Below are positions 17,143 to 25,400 of a DNA stretch of 32,382 nucleotides, piece by piece. A model generated the notes under the pieces. It was not told where the DNA came from and searched no databases. It was given only the letters and a program-made list of their open reading frames with translations. The stretch is taken from positions 1 to 32,382 of the forward strand of contig NZ_VORM01000034.1 of NCBI RefSeq assembly GCF_007997225.1, in the 5' to 3' direction. Position 1 is the first letter of the stretch. Each line of letters opens with the position of its first letter. The position numbers and the translations under genes are program-made. Origin of the DNA: Subsaximicrobium wynnwilliamsii (GTDB taxonomy: Bacteria; Bacteroidota; Bacteroidia; Flavobacteriales; Flavobacteriaceae).

Positions 17143-17886
17143 TTATACTATATTTTTACTTTTTAAAATTCCGAAAGCTATTTTAAAATTTGAAAAATAT
17201 TCAATGTTATTAATTGTAGCTTCATTACTAATTTCTGTCACAAATTCTTTTTTGTTTTCATTGGCGTAATCGGATACATTGCTTGATATAAAATAATAAG
17301 GGTAACTTTTATCTGTATTGGTATTTCTAATTTCTAAGCAAGTAGCCCATATGTAGCAATCTTTATATTCTCCTTTTTTTTGTGCAGGCGGAATTTTATT
17401 CATAGTCCGAAAATGGGCAAACTCTTTGAAAGTGTCATCTTCTTCAACAAAAATCGTATTACTTATTATTGCGTGTGTAATTTGGCACAAAAGCTCTTCT
17501 ATTTTATAAATTGATAAATCTATATCTGAAATTGTTTGAGATGTTAAATTCACTTTATTTATAAATCCAATAAATTTATTATGGGATTTTGATAGTTTTT
17601 TACTTTCAGATTCTAATCTCTTTGACCAATTTTCTATATGATTGTTAAATTCAGTTATGCACAATTCCGATGATAAACTAATTATATCGTTAGACACAAT
17701 TTTATCCTTTATTTCAATAACCTTACTTAATGTATCTACTTTATTATTTCTATCTGGTAAAGGAAGTCTAACAATGTCTAAAAGAGAACAAGTGTCCCAA
17801 AAAAGCACAGGTTTTTTATGTATGTCAATTAAATTTATGACTTCACTTTTATTCTTTTTTTGGGCGTTATTAATTATTAACATAGT
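17143..17886 (-). CDS. PIN-like domain nuclease (DUF4935-type)
   Basis: The chosen ATG at 17886 gives 247 residues; an upstream start at 17919 would overlap the preceding gene more deeply. The acidic residues of a PIN RNase are in order: Asp30 in LFWDTCSLL, Glu in SSELCITEF, Asp in KKGEYKDCYIW and Asp in SSNVSDY. The KGEYKDCYIW stretch resembles the conserved KGEFxDxxI of DUF4935 PIN-like proteins. PIN proteins cleave RNA with metal ions and occur as toxins and as defence effectors. The gene overlaps the end of the upstream 216-residue gene by 17 nt, so the two are translated together. They may form a toxin-antitoxin or sensor-effector pair. Confidence 0.7.
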   Translation of the reverse strand, partial: TMLIINNAQKKNKSEVINLIDIHKKPVLFWDTCSLLDIVRLPLPDRNNKVDTLSKVIEIKDKIVSNDIISLSSELCITEFNNHIENWSKRLESESKKLSKSHNKFIGFINKVNLTSQTISDIDLSIYKIEELLCQITHAIISNTIFVEEDDTFKEFAHFRTMNKIPPAQKKGEYKDCYIWATCLEIRNTNTDKSYPYYFISSNVSDYANENKKEFVTEISNEATINNIEYFSNFKIAFGILKSKNIV

Positions 17887-18520
17887 GCTCAAGTATAGAA
17901 ATGCCGTACTCATAATCAATAACTATTTTTGACACTAATTCATCATCATTCCAATCACACGCTTCAAACAACCACCTTTGTAACAAATCAGGTGTTAATT
18001 TTGATTTTTCTTTAAAAGAAATGCATAAAAAATTAGCCCATCTCTCAAAATCCATAGGATGTGTGTTTCCAGTAGAATGATTACAAGACTTTTCCCATTT
18101 TTTCAGAGATTCAAAAACTGTTGTACCAGCTATAATTTCGATGTTAAATTTACCTTCTGAAATAGTCAAAGAAGAGTCTGCTCCAATTGTTATTGGTTTT
18201 ATACATTTTTCGTAGAATTCATCCAATATTCCATTGTACTCATCGAAGGACAATGACCCTGATTTTGTCGGCACTATATTATTTACTTTCAGTTCATTTT
18301 CCCATATGACAAACCAAACATAACCTTTGACGCCATTTATCTCTGGTGACTCAAAACAGCTTATTTGTTCTTTTGGTTTACTGACATTTTTTGAATAATC
18401 AGAAGCCAATTCTTCTAAGAATATCCATTCTGGTGGCGAACTTAAAATAACTTTATTAAGTATATCTTCTAATTCGGTTTGGGAATTATTTTTTATTATT
18501 AAATCTTTAAATGTTTTCAT
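17870..18520 (-). CDS. Hypothetical partner protein of the PIN nuclease
   Basis: I do not recognise this 216-residue protein. It is acidic and soluble, with no signal peptide. Its C-terminal third contains WANFLCISFKEKSK and a final acidic helical segment (DWNDDELVSKIVIDYEYG). The gene starts at a clear ATG (18520), and its stop overlaps the start of the PIN gene by 17 nt. The two share one cassette bounded by palindromes 10 and 11, so the pair was probably acquired together. It could be the antitoxin, immunity or sensing half of a two-gene system; this is inference from gene order. Confidence 0.65.
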   Translation of the reverse strand: MKTFKDLIIKNNSQTELEDILNKVILSSPPEWIFLEELASDYSKNVSKPKEQISCFESPEINGVKGYVWFVIWENELKVNNIVPTKSGSLSFDEYNGILDEFYEKCIKPITIGADSSLTISEGKFNIEIIAGTTVFESLKKWEKSCNHSTGNTHPMDFERWANFLCISFKEKSKLTPDLLQRWLFEACDWNDDELVSKIVIDYEYGISILEHYVNN

Positions 18521-18554
18521 TTCGATAAATTTTCATTTTCTTTTTTGTTAATTA

Positions 18555-18718
18555 CAGCTAACAGACTATATCCTAACAAATATATACTTTTATCTGACAA
18601 TTGAAATGGACAAACAAATAATCAACCCCACTTTAGAAGTGTGGTTTATTGAACTTAAAAAAATTTAAGTGTTAGGCATTAAATAAAATAATGAAGCTAT
18701 ATACTCAATGTTAACAAC
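18555..18718 (-). repeat. Cassette-boundary palindrome 11 (attC-like), array edge
   Basis: The end CAGCTAACAGACTATATCC pairs with the opposite-strand end TGTTAACATTGAGTATATAGC, with a 3-nt bulge. The 164-bp element includes an inner inverted repeat (CCCCACTTTAGAAGTGTGG). It lies upstream of the PIN pair and is the last such palindrome, marking the right edge of the array. From 18719 to 18969 I see no gene, only a 35-nt repeat of the XRE upstream region at about 18825-18860. Confidence 0.5.
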
Positions 18719-18824
18719 TTAGAACATGCCATAATCAAATCTTCCAAGATGTATTAGAATCATGCGCTATTACCTCAATTGCATATGGTACTATGTATTG
18801 TTTCCGTTAGGTACTGAAGAAGAC

Positions 18825-18860
18825 GAATTCACAAAACAATGGCGGCAAAAGAAATAGGCA
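18825..18860. repeat. Direct repeat of the XRE gene upstream region
   Basis: The segment with TCACAAAACAATGGCGGCAA is repeated, slightly diverged, at about 19471-19503 (TCACAAAACAATGGCGAAAA), just before the intact XRE gene. I infer that a third copy of an XRE unit once followed and was lost, or that this is a shared promoter element. Confidence 0.45.
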
Positions 18861-18969
18861 TTCAGCCTATAAATTTCAAATTAACCATCAAACAAGAAGT
18901 TATTATTAGAATTACAATAAAGGGATTTGTATAGTTTTTAGATTTGCTAATTTTGAAAAAATGGAAAAA

Positions 18970-19215
18970 TTAATCACATCCATTATTCTTCAAATTAAAA
19001 TCAAACAGTTCTTTTGAGTGTATTTCTAGGCCTTTGGAAAGCTCAAGTACTGTTGACAATTGAATATTTCTTGAGCCTTTTTCTATTTTGCTTATATCAC
19101 TATAATCGATATTTTACCGTGTAGGAAGCTCACGCAGACTCAAATTACGAGATAATCTCAATGCTTTAATGTGACTACCCAACAACTTCAAAAACTCATC
19201 CTTATTTATCCACAT
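18970..19215 (-). pseudogene. XRE-family regulator, broken paralogue
   Basis: The 82-codon frame from ATG 19215 to TAA 18970 encodes a small Cro/XRE helix-turn-helix protein (LRLSRNLSLREL, then ISKIEKGSRNIQLSTVLELSKGLEIH). It has one internal TAA at codon 34, inside the helix-turn-helix. It is clearly paralogous to the intact gene next door (19206-19445), which shares FELARGLDVHPKELLDF at the matching position. Its ATG overlaps the end of that gene by about 10 nt, so they were once translationally coupled tandem duplicates. Probably non-functional. Confidence 0.7.
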
Positions 19216-19445
19216 GTGAATTTAAAGTCTAATAATTCTTTAGGATGAACATCTAACCCTCTGGCCAACTCGAACAATGTTGTAAGTTGAATACTAACTT
19301 GACCTTTTTCTATTCTACTAATTTGACTATGGTCAACATCGCATAATTGAGCCAATTCGCGATAACTTAATTTTCTTTTTTGTCTATGATCTGCTAACAA
19401 CTTTCCAAATGAAATTAGAAATTCCGTTTTATCATTTATATTCAT
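19206..19445 (-). CDS. XRE-family transcriptional regulator
   Basis: A 79-residue single-domain DNA-binding protein starting at ATG 19445 (MNINDK). A longer frame to 19487 would need a TTG start. The helix-turn-helix is RQKRKLSYRELAQLCDVDHSQISRIEKG, split as turn SYRELAQLC and recognition helix HSQISRIEK, followed by the typical TLFELARGLDVHPKELL tail. Such small regulators repress their own or neighbouring operons. It lies between the cassette array and the SusC/D locus with a broken duplicate downstream. The target is unknown; the A/T-rich leader at 19446-19500 could hold its own operator. Confidence 0.8.
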   Translation of the reverse strand: MNINDKTEFLISFGKLLADHRQKRKLSYRELAQLCDVDHSQISRIEKGQVSIQLTTLFELARGLDVHPKELLDFKFTCG

Positions 19446-19553
19446 CTTGGTATAATTTTGAGAAATATCCAAGAACTCACAAAACAATGGCGAAAAAACA
19501 AATAGTTACGATTTGAACAATTTGTCAACGTAAAATATCTTTACAACTGTCAT

Positions 19554-19829
19554 TTAAGTTAGAAAACAATTCGTTATCAAAAAGTCTTTTAGTGTAATAT
19601 TAATCATCTTACAAAACCTATTGATGGTTTGTATTGAAATCCCTCTACAGTCATTCGTGTTTTGCCAACGGCTAATCATTTGTATATCCACAAAATGAGT
19701 TTCAGCAAATTTTTATTGATTTTTATTTACAGTCATCCTTAGCTCTTTTACCCTCAAAGCTACCTTTTTATTAAATTCAATATCTTCTGCTTTCAAAATA
19801 TCACAACACTTATATTGACTTTCAAGCAC
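19554..19829 (-). pseudogene. Second broken XRE-type regulator
   Basis: Reading from about 19829 (possible GTG) to TAA 19554 gives 91 codons. They encode VALRVKELRMTVNKNQ, a TAA, then KFAETHFVDIQMISRWQ, RGISIQTINRFCKMIN and ITLKDFL. This is the pattern of a Cro/CI helix-turn-helix domain with one nonsense codon in helix 2. It was too broken to show as an open frame. It is not closely similar to the 18970-19445 pair, so it is a separate decayed regulator. Start position is uncertain. Confidence 0.6.
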
Positions 19830-19905
19830 ATAATGTCTTACTTACTATTTTTATCGGACAACAATAATTTTAATATTAAAAACAGTTGATGGTTATTATT
19901 TCTGA

Positions 19906-20223
19906 CTAATTCTTGCTGTTATTAAAATTTTCAATATCATTTTTATTTATTGAGTCATAGATTATGGCAAAATCTTTTATACTAAACCCCATAGCTTCGA
20001 TAATTAAAACTATAGTCGTAGAGTTTGGTCCTGATTTTGATTTTGCGTTAAAAGCGTCAGAAACAGTGGCTTTTCTGATATCAGCATCCAAAGCTATTTT
20101 ATTGTAACTTTTGATTATATCCAAGTCATCATCCTCAACTTTAGAATATTCAATATTGATTGTTAAAAGTCTATTTAAAGCAATGGCAATCTTTATTTTG
20201 ATATTTCCTGAATTTAATTCCAC
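19906..20223 (-). CDS. Small XRE-like DNA-binding protein
   Basis: The 105-residue protein starts at GTG 20223. A helix-turn-helix is visible at about residues 40-60 (YNKIALDADIRKATVSDAFN), followed by the tail SGPNSTTIVLIIEAMGFSIKDF, which is typical of XRE regulators ending in a dimerising helix. It is divergent from the candidate RNA and uptake locus. Its upstream region contains a strong inverted repeat (20246-20287) that is a reasonable autoregulatory operator. The regulated target is inferred from position only. Confidence 0.65.
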   Translation of the reverse strand: MELNSGNIKIKIAIALNRLLTINIEYSKVEDDDLDIIKSYNKIALDADIRKATVSDAFNAKSKSGPNSTTIVLIIEAMGFSIKDFAIIYDSINKNDIENFNNSKN

Positions 20224-20245
20224 CCATGCAATTAACTATAAATCA

Positions 20246-20287
20246 AATAATTTATCGGTACGCTTTGGCGTATCGATAAATTATATT
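20246..20287. promoter_or_regulatory. Inverted repeat, candidate operator
   Basis: The arms AATTTATCGGTACGC and GCGTATCGATAAATT pair with one mismatch over 15 nt around the loop TTTG. The element lies between the XRE-like gene start (20223) and a divergent TAnnTTTG promoter (20318). No T-run follows on either strand, which argues against a terminator and for a protein-binding site. Confidence 0.5.
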
Positions 20288-20290
20288 ATA

Positions 20291-20325
20291 TTTGATAGAA
20301 TATTATATTGTATTTAGTATTTTTG
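20291..20325 (+). promoter_or_regulatory. Bacteroidota-type promoter candidate
   Basis: TATTTTTG at 20318-20325 matches the -7 consensus TAnnTTTG. A TTTG at 20291-20294 is a plausible -33 element about 23 nt upstream. It would start transcription near 20332, just before the structured segment. Confidence 0.45.
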
Positions 20326-20331
20326 CGATTC

Positions 20332-20503
20332 TTCGTATTTAAAAAATTTGAAGCCATCGCTTTGAATCTCATGTTAGAAAACTGGTAATTTTTGCAGAGA
20401 GATGATAAGTAGATAGGCTCACGTCCCGGGCGTGAGCTCTCTTATCTCTGCACGGTATACCAGTACCTCTAACGTGGTAAGTTGAGTTTCACGCCCTTTT
20501 TTT
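20332..20503 (+). ncRNA. Structured RNA candidate upstream of the sigma factor gene
   Basis: Nested helices are directly visible. GTTAGA (20373-20378) pairs with TCTAAC (20468-20473); ACTGGTA (20381-20387) with TACCAGT (20458-20464); GCAGAGA (20394-20400) with TCTCTGC (20445-20451); and CTCACG (20418-20423) with CGTGAG (20431-20436). GGGCGTGA (20428-20435) can instead pair with TCACGCCC (20489-20496), which is followed by seven T residues like an intrinsic terminator. The long stem with a central bubble recalls 6S-type RNAs. The competing pairings would also suit a leader attenuator. I cannot assign a family. The region from 20504 to 20610 shows nothing else I can support. Confidence 0.5.
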
Positions 20504-20610
20504 AGCATATTCTAAAATTTGAAAACATAGGGTGTTTTAATCAAAAAACACATGGAGCTCAACGTTTATTAGGGAAATCATTAGAAAATCCCTTTAAAAA
20601 CCGATGGCAC

Positions 20611-21144
20611 ATGTATAAGGGCAAACAACATCCCAGAAGTCTGGAAGGGTTCAAGTCCCTTTTTGATACCCTCTACCCGCCCTTGTGTTTGTTTGCCAAC
20701 AAATACCTTAATGATATGGACACCGCTGAAGATATTGTTCAGGAGGTGTTTATCAAGGTATGGGAACAGGACATCCAATATATAAACTTTTATGCTGCTA
20801 AATCTTTCTTTTATAAGTCTGTTAGAAATCGTTGTTTAGACTATCTTAAAAGTAAATATCACAGGAGTGTCATACAATCTCCAGATATAGACTTTGAAAA
20901 AATAGTTACGGAAGAGTTCTTTCTTACCCAATTAACAATTATTGACACCTATTCCCAACTCGAAACTGCAATAAAGCAACTGCCCACCAAATGTGAAAGA
21001 ATCATTAGGTTGAGCCTAAACGAATATACTATCAAAGAGATAGCTGATGAACTAGCCATAAGTAAAAACACCGTTAAATCCCAAAAGCGTATTGCATACG
21101 AAAAGTTAAGGCACTCTCTTGGTAGCCTATTAAACATTTTTTGA
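20611..21144 (+). CDS. FecI-type ECF sigma-70 factor
   Basis: The 177-residue protein has region 2 (DTAEDIVQEVFIKVWE, residues about 37-52) and region 4 (LPTKCERIIRLSLNEYTIKEIADELAISKNTVKSQ), with no region 1 or 3: an ECF sigma factor of the Bacteroidota SusC/D-linked class. It directs RNA polymerase to the downstream locus when released by the FecR-type anti-sigma encoded 60 nt downstream. The ATG at 20611 is used. It reads in line with the anti-sigma, SusC, SusD and peptidase genes, a standard cell-surface signalling set. Confidence 0.9.
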   Translation: MYKGKQHPRSLEGFKSLFDTLYPPLCLFANKYLNDMDTAEDIVQEVFIKVWEQDIQYINFYAAKSFFYKSVRNRCLDYLKSKYHRSVIQSPDIDFEKIVTEEFFLTQLTIIDTYSQLETAIKQLPTKCERIIRLSLNEYTIKEIADELAISKNTVKSQKRIAYEKLRHSLGSLLNIF

Positions 21145-21203
21145 TTTTTTTTGCACCCTCCTTTAAACTTTTGTCGTTTTAGTGTTAAAACCAAAAGTCT
21201 GGC

Positions 21204-22373
21204 ATGACACTACTCGATAAAATATACCAACTCACTAAAAAGCTATCAAAAGCCTTACTTGACAATAAGGGCTTCGGTGATTTGGATGAGTCTGATTTAT
21301 TTTCAGATGATGCCAAAAAGCATATAAAGCAACATTTATCCGAAGAGGAAATTAAAGAAAATTTAGAGCTACTGAATAAAATTGATAAGGAGTTAGGTTG
21401 GGAGCACGTAGAGAATAGAATTTCTCATTATGGTAAAGTAAAATCCAACAAACGTCTTTCAAAATCATCTTTTTACAAAATAGCAGCTGTTGCTGTCCTT
21501 TTTATATCGATAGGTTATATAGCTTATAACGGTCTTACCAATGAGACACTTTTGGAAGTTGAACAGGTCAATTTTCCAGCCGGAAAGAATAAAGCCATTT
21601 TAACCCTTGAGGATGGAGTTGATGTTGCACTTGAAAAAGAAAGACCATTTAAAAAAGGAGCTGTACATAGCAATGGAGAGCGTTTGAAATATTCCAAAAC
21701 CAGTACTAATTCTAAAATAGCTTTCAATTATCTAACAATACCCAGGGGAGGTCAATATCAAATTGAACTATCTGATGGAACGATAGTGTGGTTAAATGCC
21801 GATAGTAAACTAAAATACCCTGTGGCATTTAAAAGCGGAACTACCCGCACCGTAGAACTGTTATATGGGGAGGCCTATTTTGATGTATCACCTAGTACTA
21901 GTCATAATGGTGACACATTTAAGGTTTTGACAAAGGATCAGGAGGTAGAAGTCCTTGGTACCAAATTTAATATTAAGGCTTATAATGATGAGCGATACAT
22001 TTATACCACTTTGGTTGAAGGCCAAGTAAATATCCTTGTAAACGGCCTATTGACACGGTTAAGTCCATCAGAACAAACAGCACTCAACATCGACACACAA
22101 CAGTTGACCAAATCCATAGTGAATGTAGATTATCATATCGCTTGGATAAATGGGTATTTTAATTTTAAAGACACCTCGTTAAAAGAGATTATGCAGGTCA
22201 TTTCCAGATGGTATGATGTGGACATCACTTTTGAATCACAAGCTTTAGAAGACGTAAGATTCAGCGGACTTCTCAGTAAAACACAGAACATTGAAGATAT
22301 ACTAAACGGAATCCAAAGCACAAAATTTATAAATGCCTATGGGATAGAAAACAAGACCATTATAATTAAGTAA
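21204..22373 (+). CDS. FecR-family anti-sigma factor
   Basis: The 389-residue inner-membrane protein has a cytoplasmic sigma-binding N-terminus (1-90), one membrane helix at about 92-109 (IAAVAVLFISIGYIAYNG), and a periplasmic FecR domain with RGGQYQIELSDGTIVWLN and LLYGEAYFDV. A C-terminal DUF4974-like domain includes GYFNFKDTSLKEIMQVISRWYDV. It receives the signal from the STN domain of the downstream SusC and controls the upstream sigma factor. The full length and undamaged motifs suggest it is functional. Confidence 0.9.
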   Translation: MTLLDKIYQLTKKLSKALLDNKGFGDLDESDLFSDDAKKHIKQHLSEEEIKENLELLNKIDKELGWEHVENRISHYGKVKSNKRLSKSSFYKIAAVAVLFISIGYIAYNGLTNETLLEVEQVNFPAGKNKAILTLEDGVDVALEKERPFKKGAVHSNGERLKYSKTSTNSKIAFNYLTIPRGGQYQIELSDGTIVWLNADSKLKYPVAFKSGTTRTVELLYGEAYFDVSPSTSHNGDTFKVLTKDQEVEVLGTKFNIKAYNDERYIYTTLVEGQVNILVNGLLTRLSPSEQTALNIDTQQLTKSIVNVDYHIAWINGYFNFKDTSLKEIMQVISRWYDVDITFESQALEDVRFSGLLSKTQNIEDILNGIQSTKFINAYGIENKTIIIK

Positions 22374-22465
22374 ATAAGGAAAGGGAATAGAGCTAGAACC
22401 TGAACAGTACACAGCTAAATCCCCTTAAACATCAATCGGTATTACACCAACTAATATGCAAATTT

Positions 22466-25400
22466 ATGCAATTAAAATTAACAAACACGCTTTTCTTTCA
22501 ATGGAAAGAAATCTCAAAGTTTATCGTGAAAACTTTACTACTCCTATGCTGTACAACTGTTTTTAGCCTTTCGTCAAGCGCGATTTTTTCGCAAAACGAG
22601 AAAGTCGTCATTGATTCAGATAAAACCATGACCATTTACGAGGTTTTAGAATTGATAGGAAAGCAAACAGAATGTACATTCATCTACCAGTCTGATATAT
22701 TTAAAGATGTACCAGATATAGCCATTAGGAAAGGGGTCATCAAGGTTATGAAGTTATTGCAGCAATGTCTTCCAGAAACAGAATTCAAAATCACAACCAC
22801 AAAAGACAGCTATATTACCATTATACGTAAGGCGCCTAACCCGCCTAGGCAAGTCCAAATCCAAATCAAAGGTATTATTACCGGTGTTGAGGGTTTGCCT
22901 ATTCCTGGTGTTTATATTTCAATTGACGGCTCGACCAATTACACGACATCAGATTTTGATGGTTCTTTTTCACTAGTGGAGTCGTCAAATGAAACCCTTA
23001 AGTTTTCATTATTGGGTTATCAAACCCAGTTCGTTAAACTAGATGGTCGTACAACTATAAATGTCACACTTATTGAGGATGTTACTGCATTGGATGTGGT
23101 TACCCTCAATGCTGGCTATTATTCAGTTAAGGAGAAAGAGGCTACTGGCAATATCTCCAAGATTGAACAAAAGGACATTGAAAACCAACCTGTAACCAAT
23201 CCCCTAGCAGCAATTCAAGGTCGCGTGGCAGGTGTAGAAATAACCCAGACCTCTGGACTTCCTGGCGCGGGGTTTGAGATCAAGATAAGAGGTCAAAACA
23301 GCATTAGAGCCAATGGAAATGATCCCTTATACATCATAGATGGTGTACCCTATGCATCCTCTACCATTGGTGATGTTCAAACTTCATTAATTATACCAGG
23401 CTTTGGCATTAGCCCATTGAACAATATTAACTCCGATGACATCCAAAGTATCGAAATCTTAAAGGATGCCGATGCCACCGCAATTTACGGTTCGAGGGGC
23501 GCCAATGGTGTGGTTCTTATAACCACAAAAAAAGGCAAATTTGGGGCGACTGAATTTAATATCGCCACGACCTCTGGTTTCGGGAGTATCGCCAATAGAA
23601 TTGATTTATTGGGAACGCCCGAGTATCTAGCAATGCGACGAGAGGCTTATGAAAATGAAGGTATTGACCCTTTACCTTTCAATGCCTACGATATCAATGG
23701 CACATGGGATGAAAATAGATATACAAACTGGCAGAAAGAACTTATTGGCAAAACTGCTAGGCTTGAGAATGTTCAAGCGTCATTCTCTAGCGGCAATGCC
23801 CAGACCCGATTCTTAATAAGTGGTAATTATAATAAACAGACCAATGTTTTTCCGGGCGACTTTTCAAATCGTCAAATGTCTGTATTAAGTAGTATCAACC
23901 ACAAATCAAAGAATGAAAAATTGGCCTTACAATTCTCAGCCAATTTTTCATCAAACAACAATGACCTGCCCGCAACAAGTTTGGTTAGAGAGGCATTGCT
24001 CTTAGCGCCAAATGCACCAACACTTTACAATGAGGATGGCTCTTTAAATTGGGAAGACTCTACTTGGAATAATCCCTTAAGAAACTTAGAAGGAAAATAT
24101 GGTTCAAATAGCACGAATCTCATTAGTAATCTAACAATTGATTATGAATTATTTAAAGATTTCAAGTTCATCACTAGTTTGGGCTATACCCAAAACAATT
24201 TATCCGAAATAAGGACGGTGCCCTCAACAATCTTCAACCCAGCCTTCGGCCTAGGCCCGGAGATCTCCTCAGCCATTCATAATGATGCCAACCGTAAGTC
24301 TTGGATTATTGAACCACAATTACACCATAATTTTAAAATTTTTGATACCGATGTACAAACCTTGGTTGGGCTAACCTTTCAAGAAGAATCGAGCCACCAA
24401 CTGAGCCAAATCGCTTCGGGATTTACAAATAATGTTTTGATTGAAAATCTAGCAGCAGCATCCCAACTGTTTGTTTTGGCAGACAATCCCATAGAATATC
24501 GATATAATGCTTTTTTCGGACGTGTCAATCTAAATCATAAGCAAAAATATATTCTCAACCTTACAGGCAGAAGAGATGGTTCGAGCCGATTTGGCCCTAA
24601 TAAACAGTTTGCCAATTTTGGTGCTGTAGGAGCGGCTTGGATTTTTTCGAATGAAGATTTCATTAAAGAGACTTTTCCCATATTAAGTTACGGAAAAATA
24701 AGGGGCAGTTATGGTACATCAGGCAATGACCAAATAGGAAATTATGAGTATTTGAATACCTTTTCATTTGGAAATACATTTTATCAAAATACCATCGGGC
24801 TTCAACCAACGCGATTGTTCAATCCTGATTTTAGTTGGGAAGAAAATAGAAAATTGGAAATCGCTGTTGAGCTCGGTCTGTTTAAAGATGTAGTGCTTCT
24901 AAGCAGTAGCTATTATAGAAATAGGTCTTCCAACCAATTAATTGGTGTCCCACTCCCCGCAACGACTGGTTTCAATAGCATCAATGCGAATTTGGATGCG
25001 ACCGTTGAAAACCGTGGTTTGGAATTTCAGTTGACAAGTCAAAATATTAAAACGGAACATTTTTCATGGTCATCTTCTGTCAATCTAACGATTCCGAAGA
25101 ACGAGCTTTTGAGTTTTCCCGATTTGGAAGGCTCATCCTATGCCAATCAGCTAGTCATTGGCCAACCCTTGAATATTGTAAAGGTTTACGAATCTCAGGG
25201 TGTAAATCCTCAAACCGGTTTGTTTGAGTTTACAGATTTCAATAATGACGGCAATATTTCCTCTCCACAAGATAGACAAATTGTCAAGGATCTTAATCCT
25301 GAATACTATGGTGGGTTTGAAAATAGCCTTTCCTACAAAAACCTCTCCCTCAACGTTCTCTTTCAATTTACCAAGCAGCTTGGTGCCCACTATCTTGCAG

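Noticed and set aside
342-18718. Array of palindromes as a CRISPR
   Set aside because: The repeats are long, diverged and separated by whole genes, with no short regular spacers or cas genes.
20332-20503. SRP RNA or tmRNA at the structured segment
   Set aside because: No GGAAG-type SRP loop and no tRNA-like ends or tag frame were visible.
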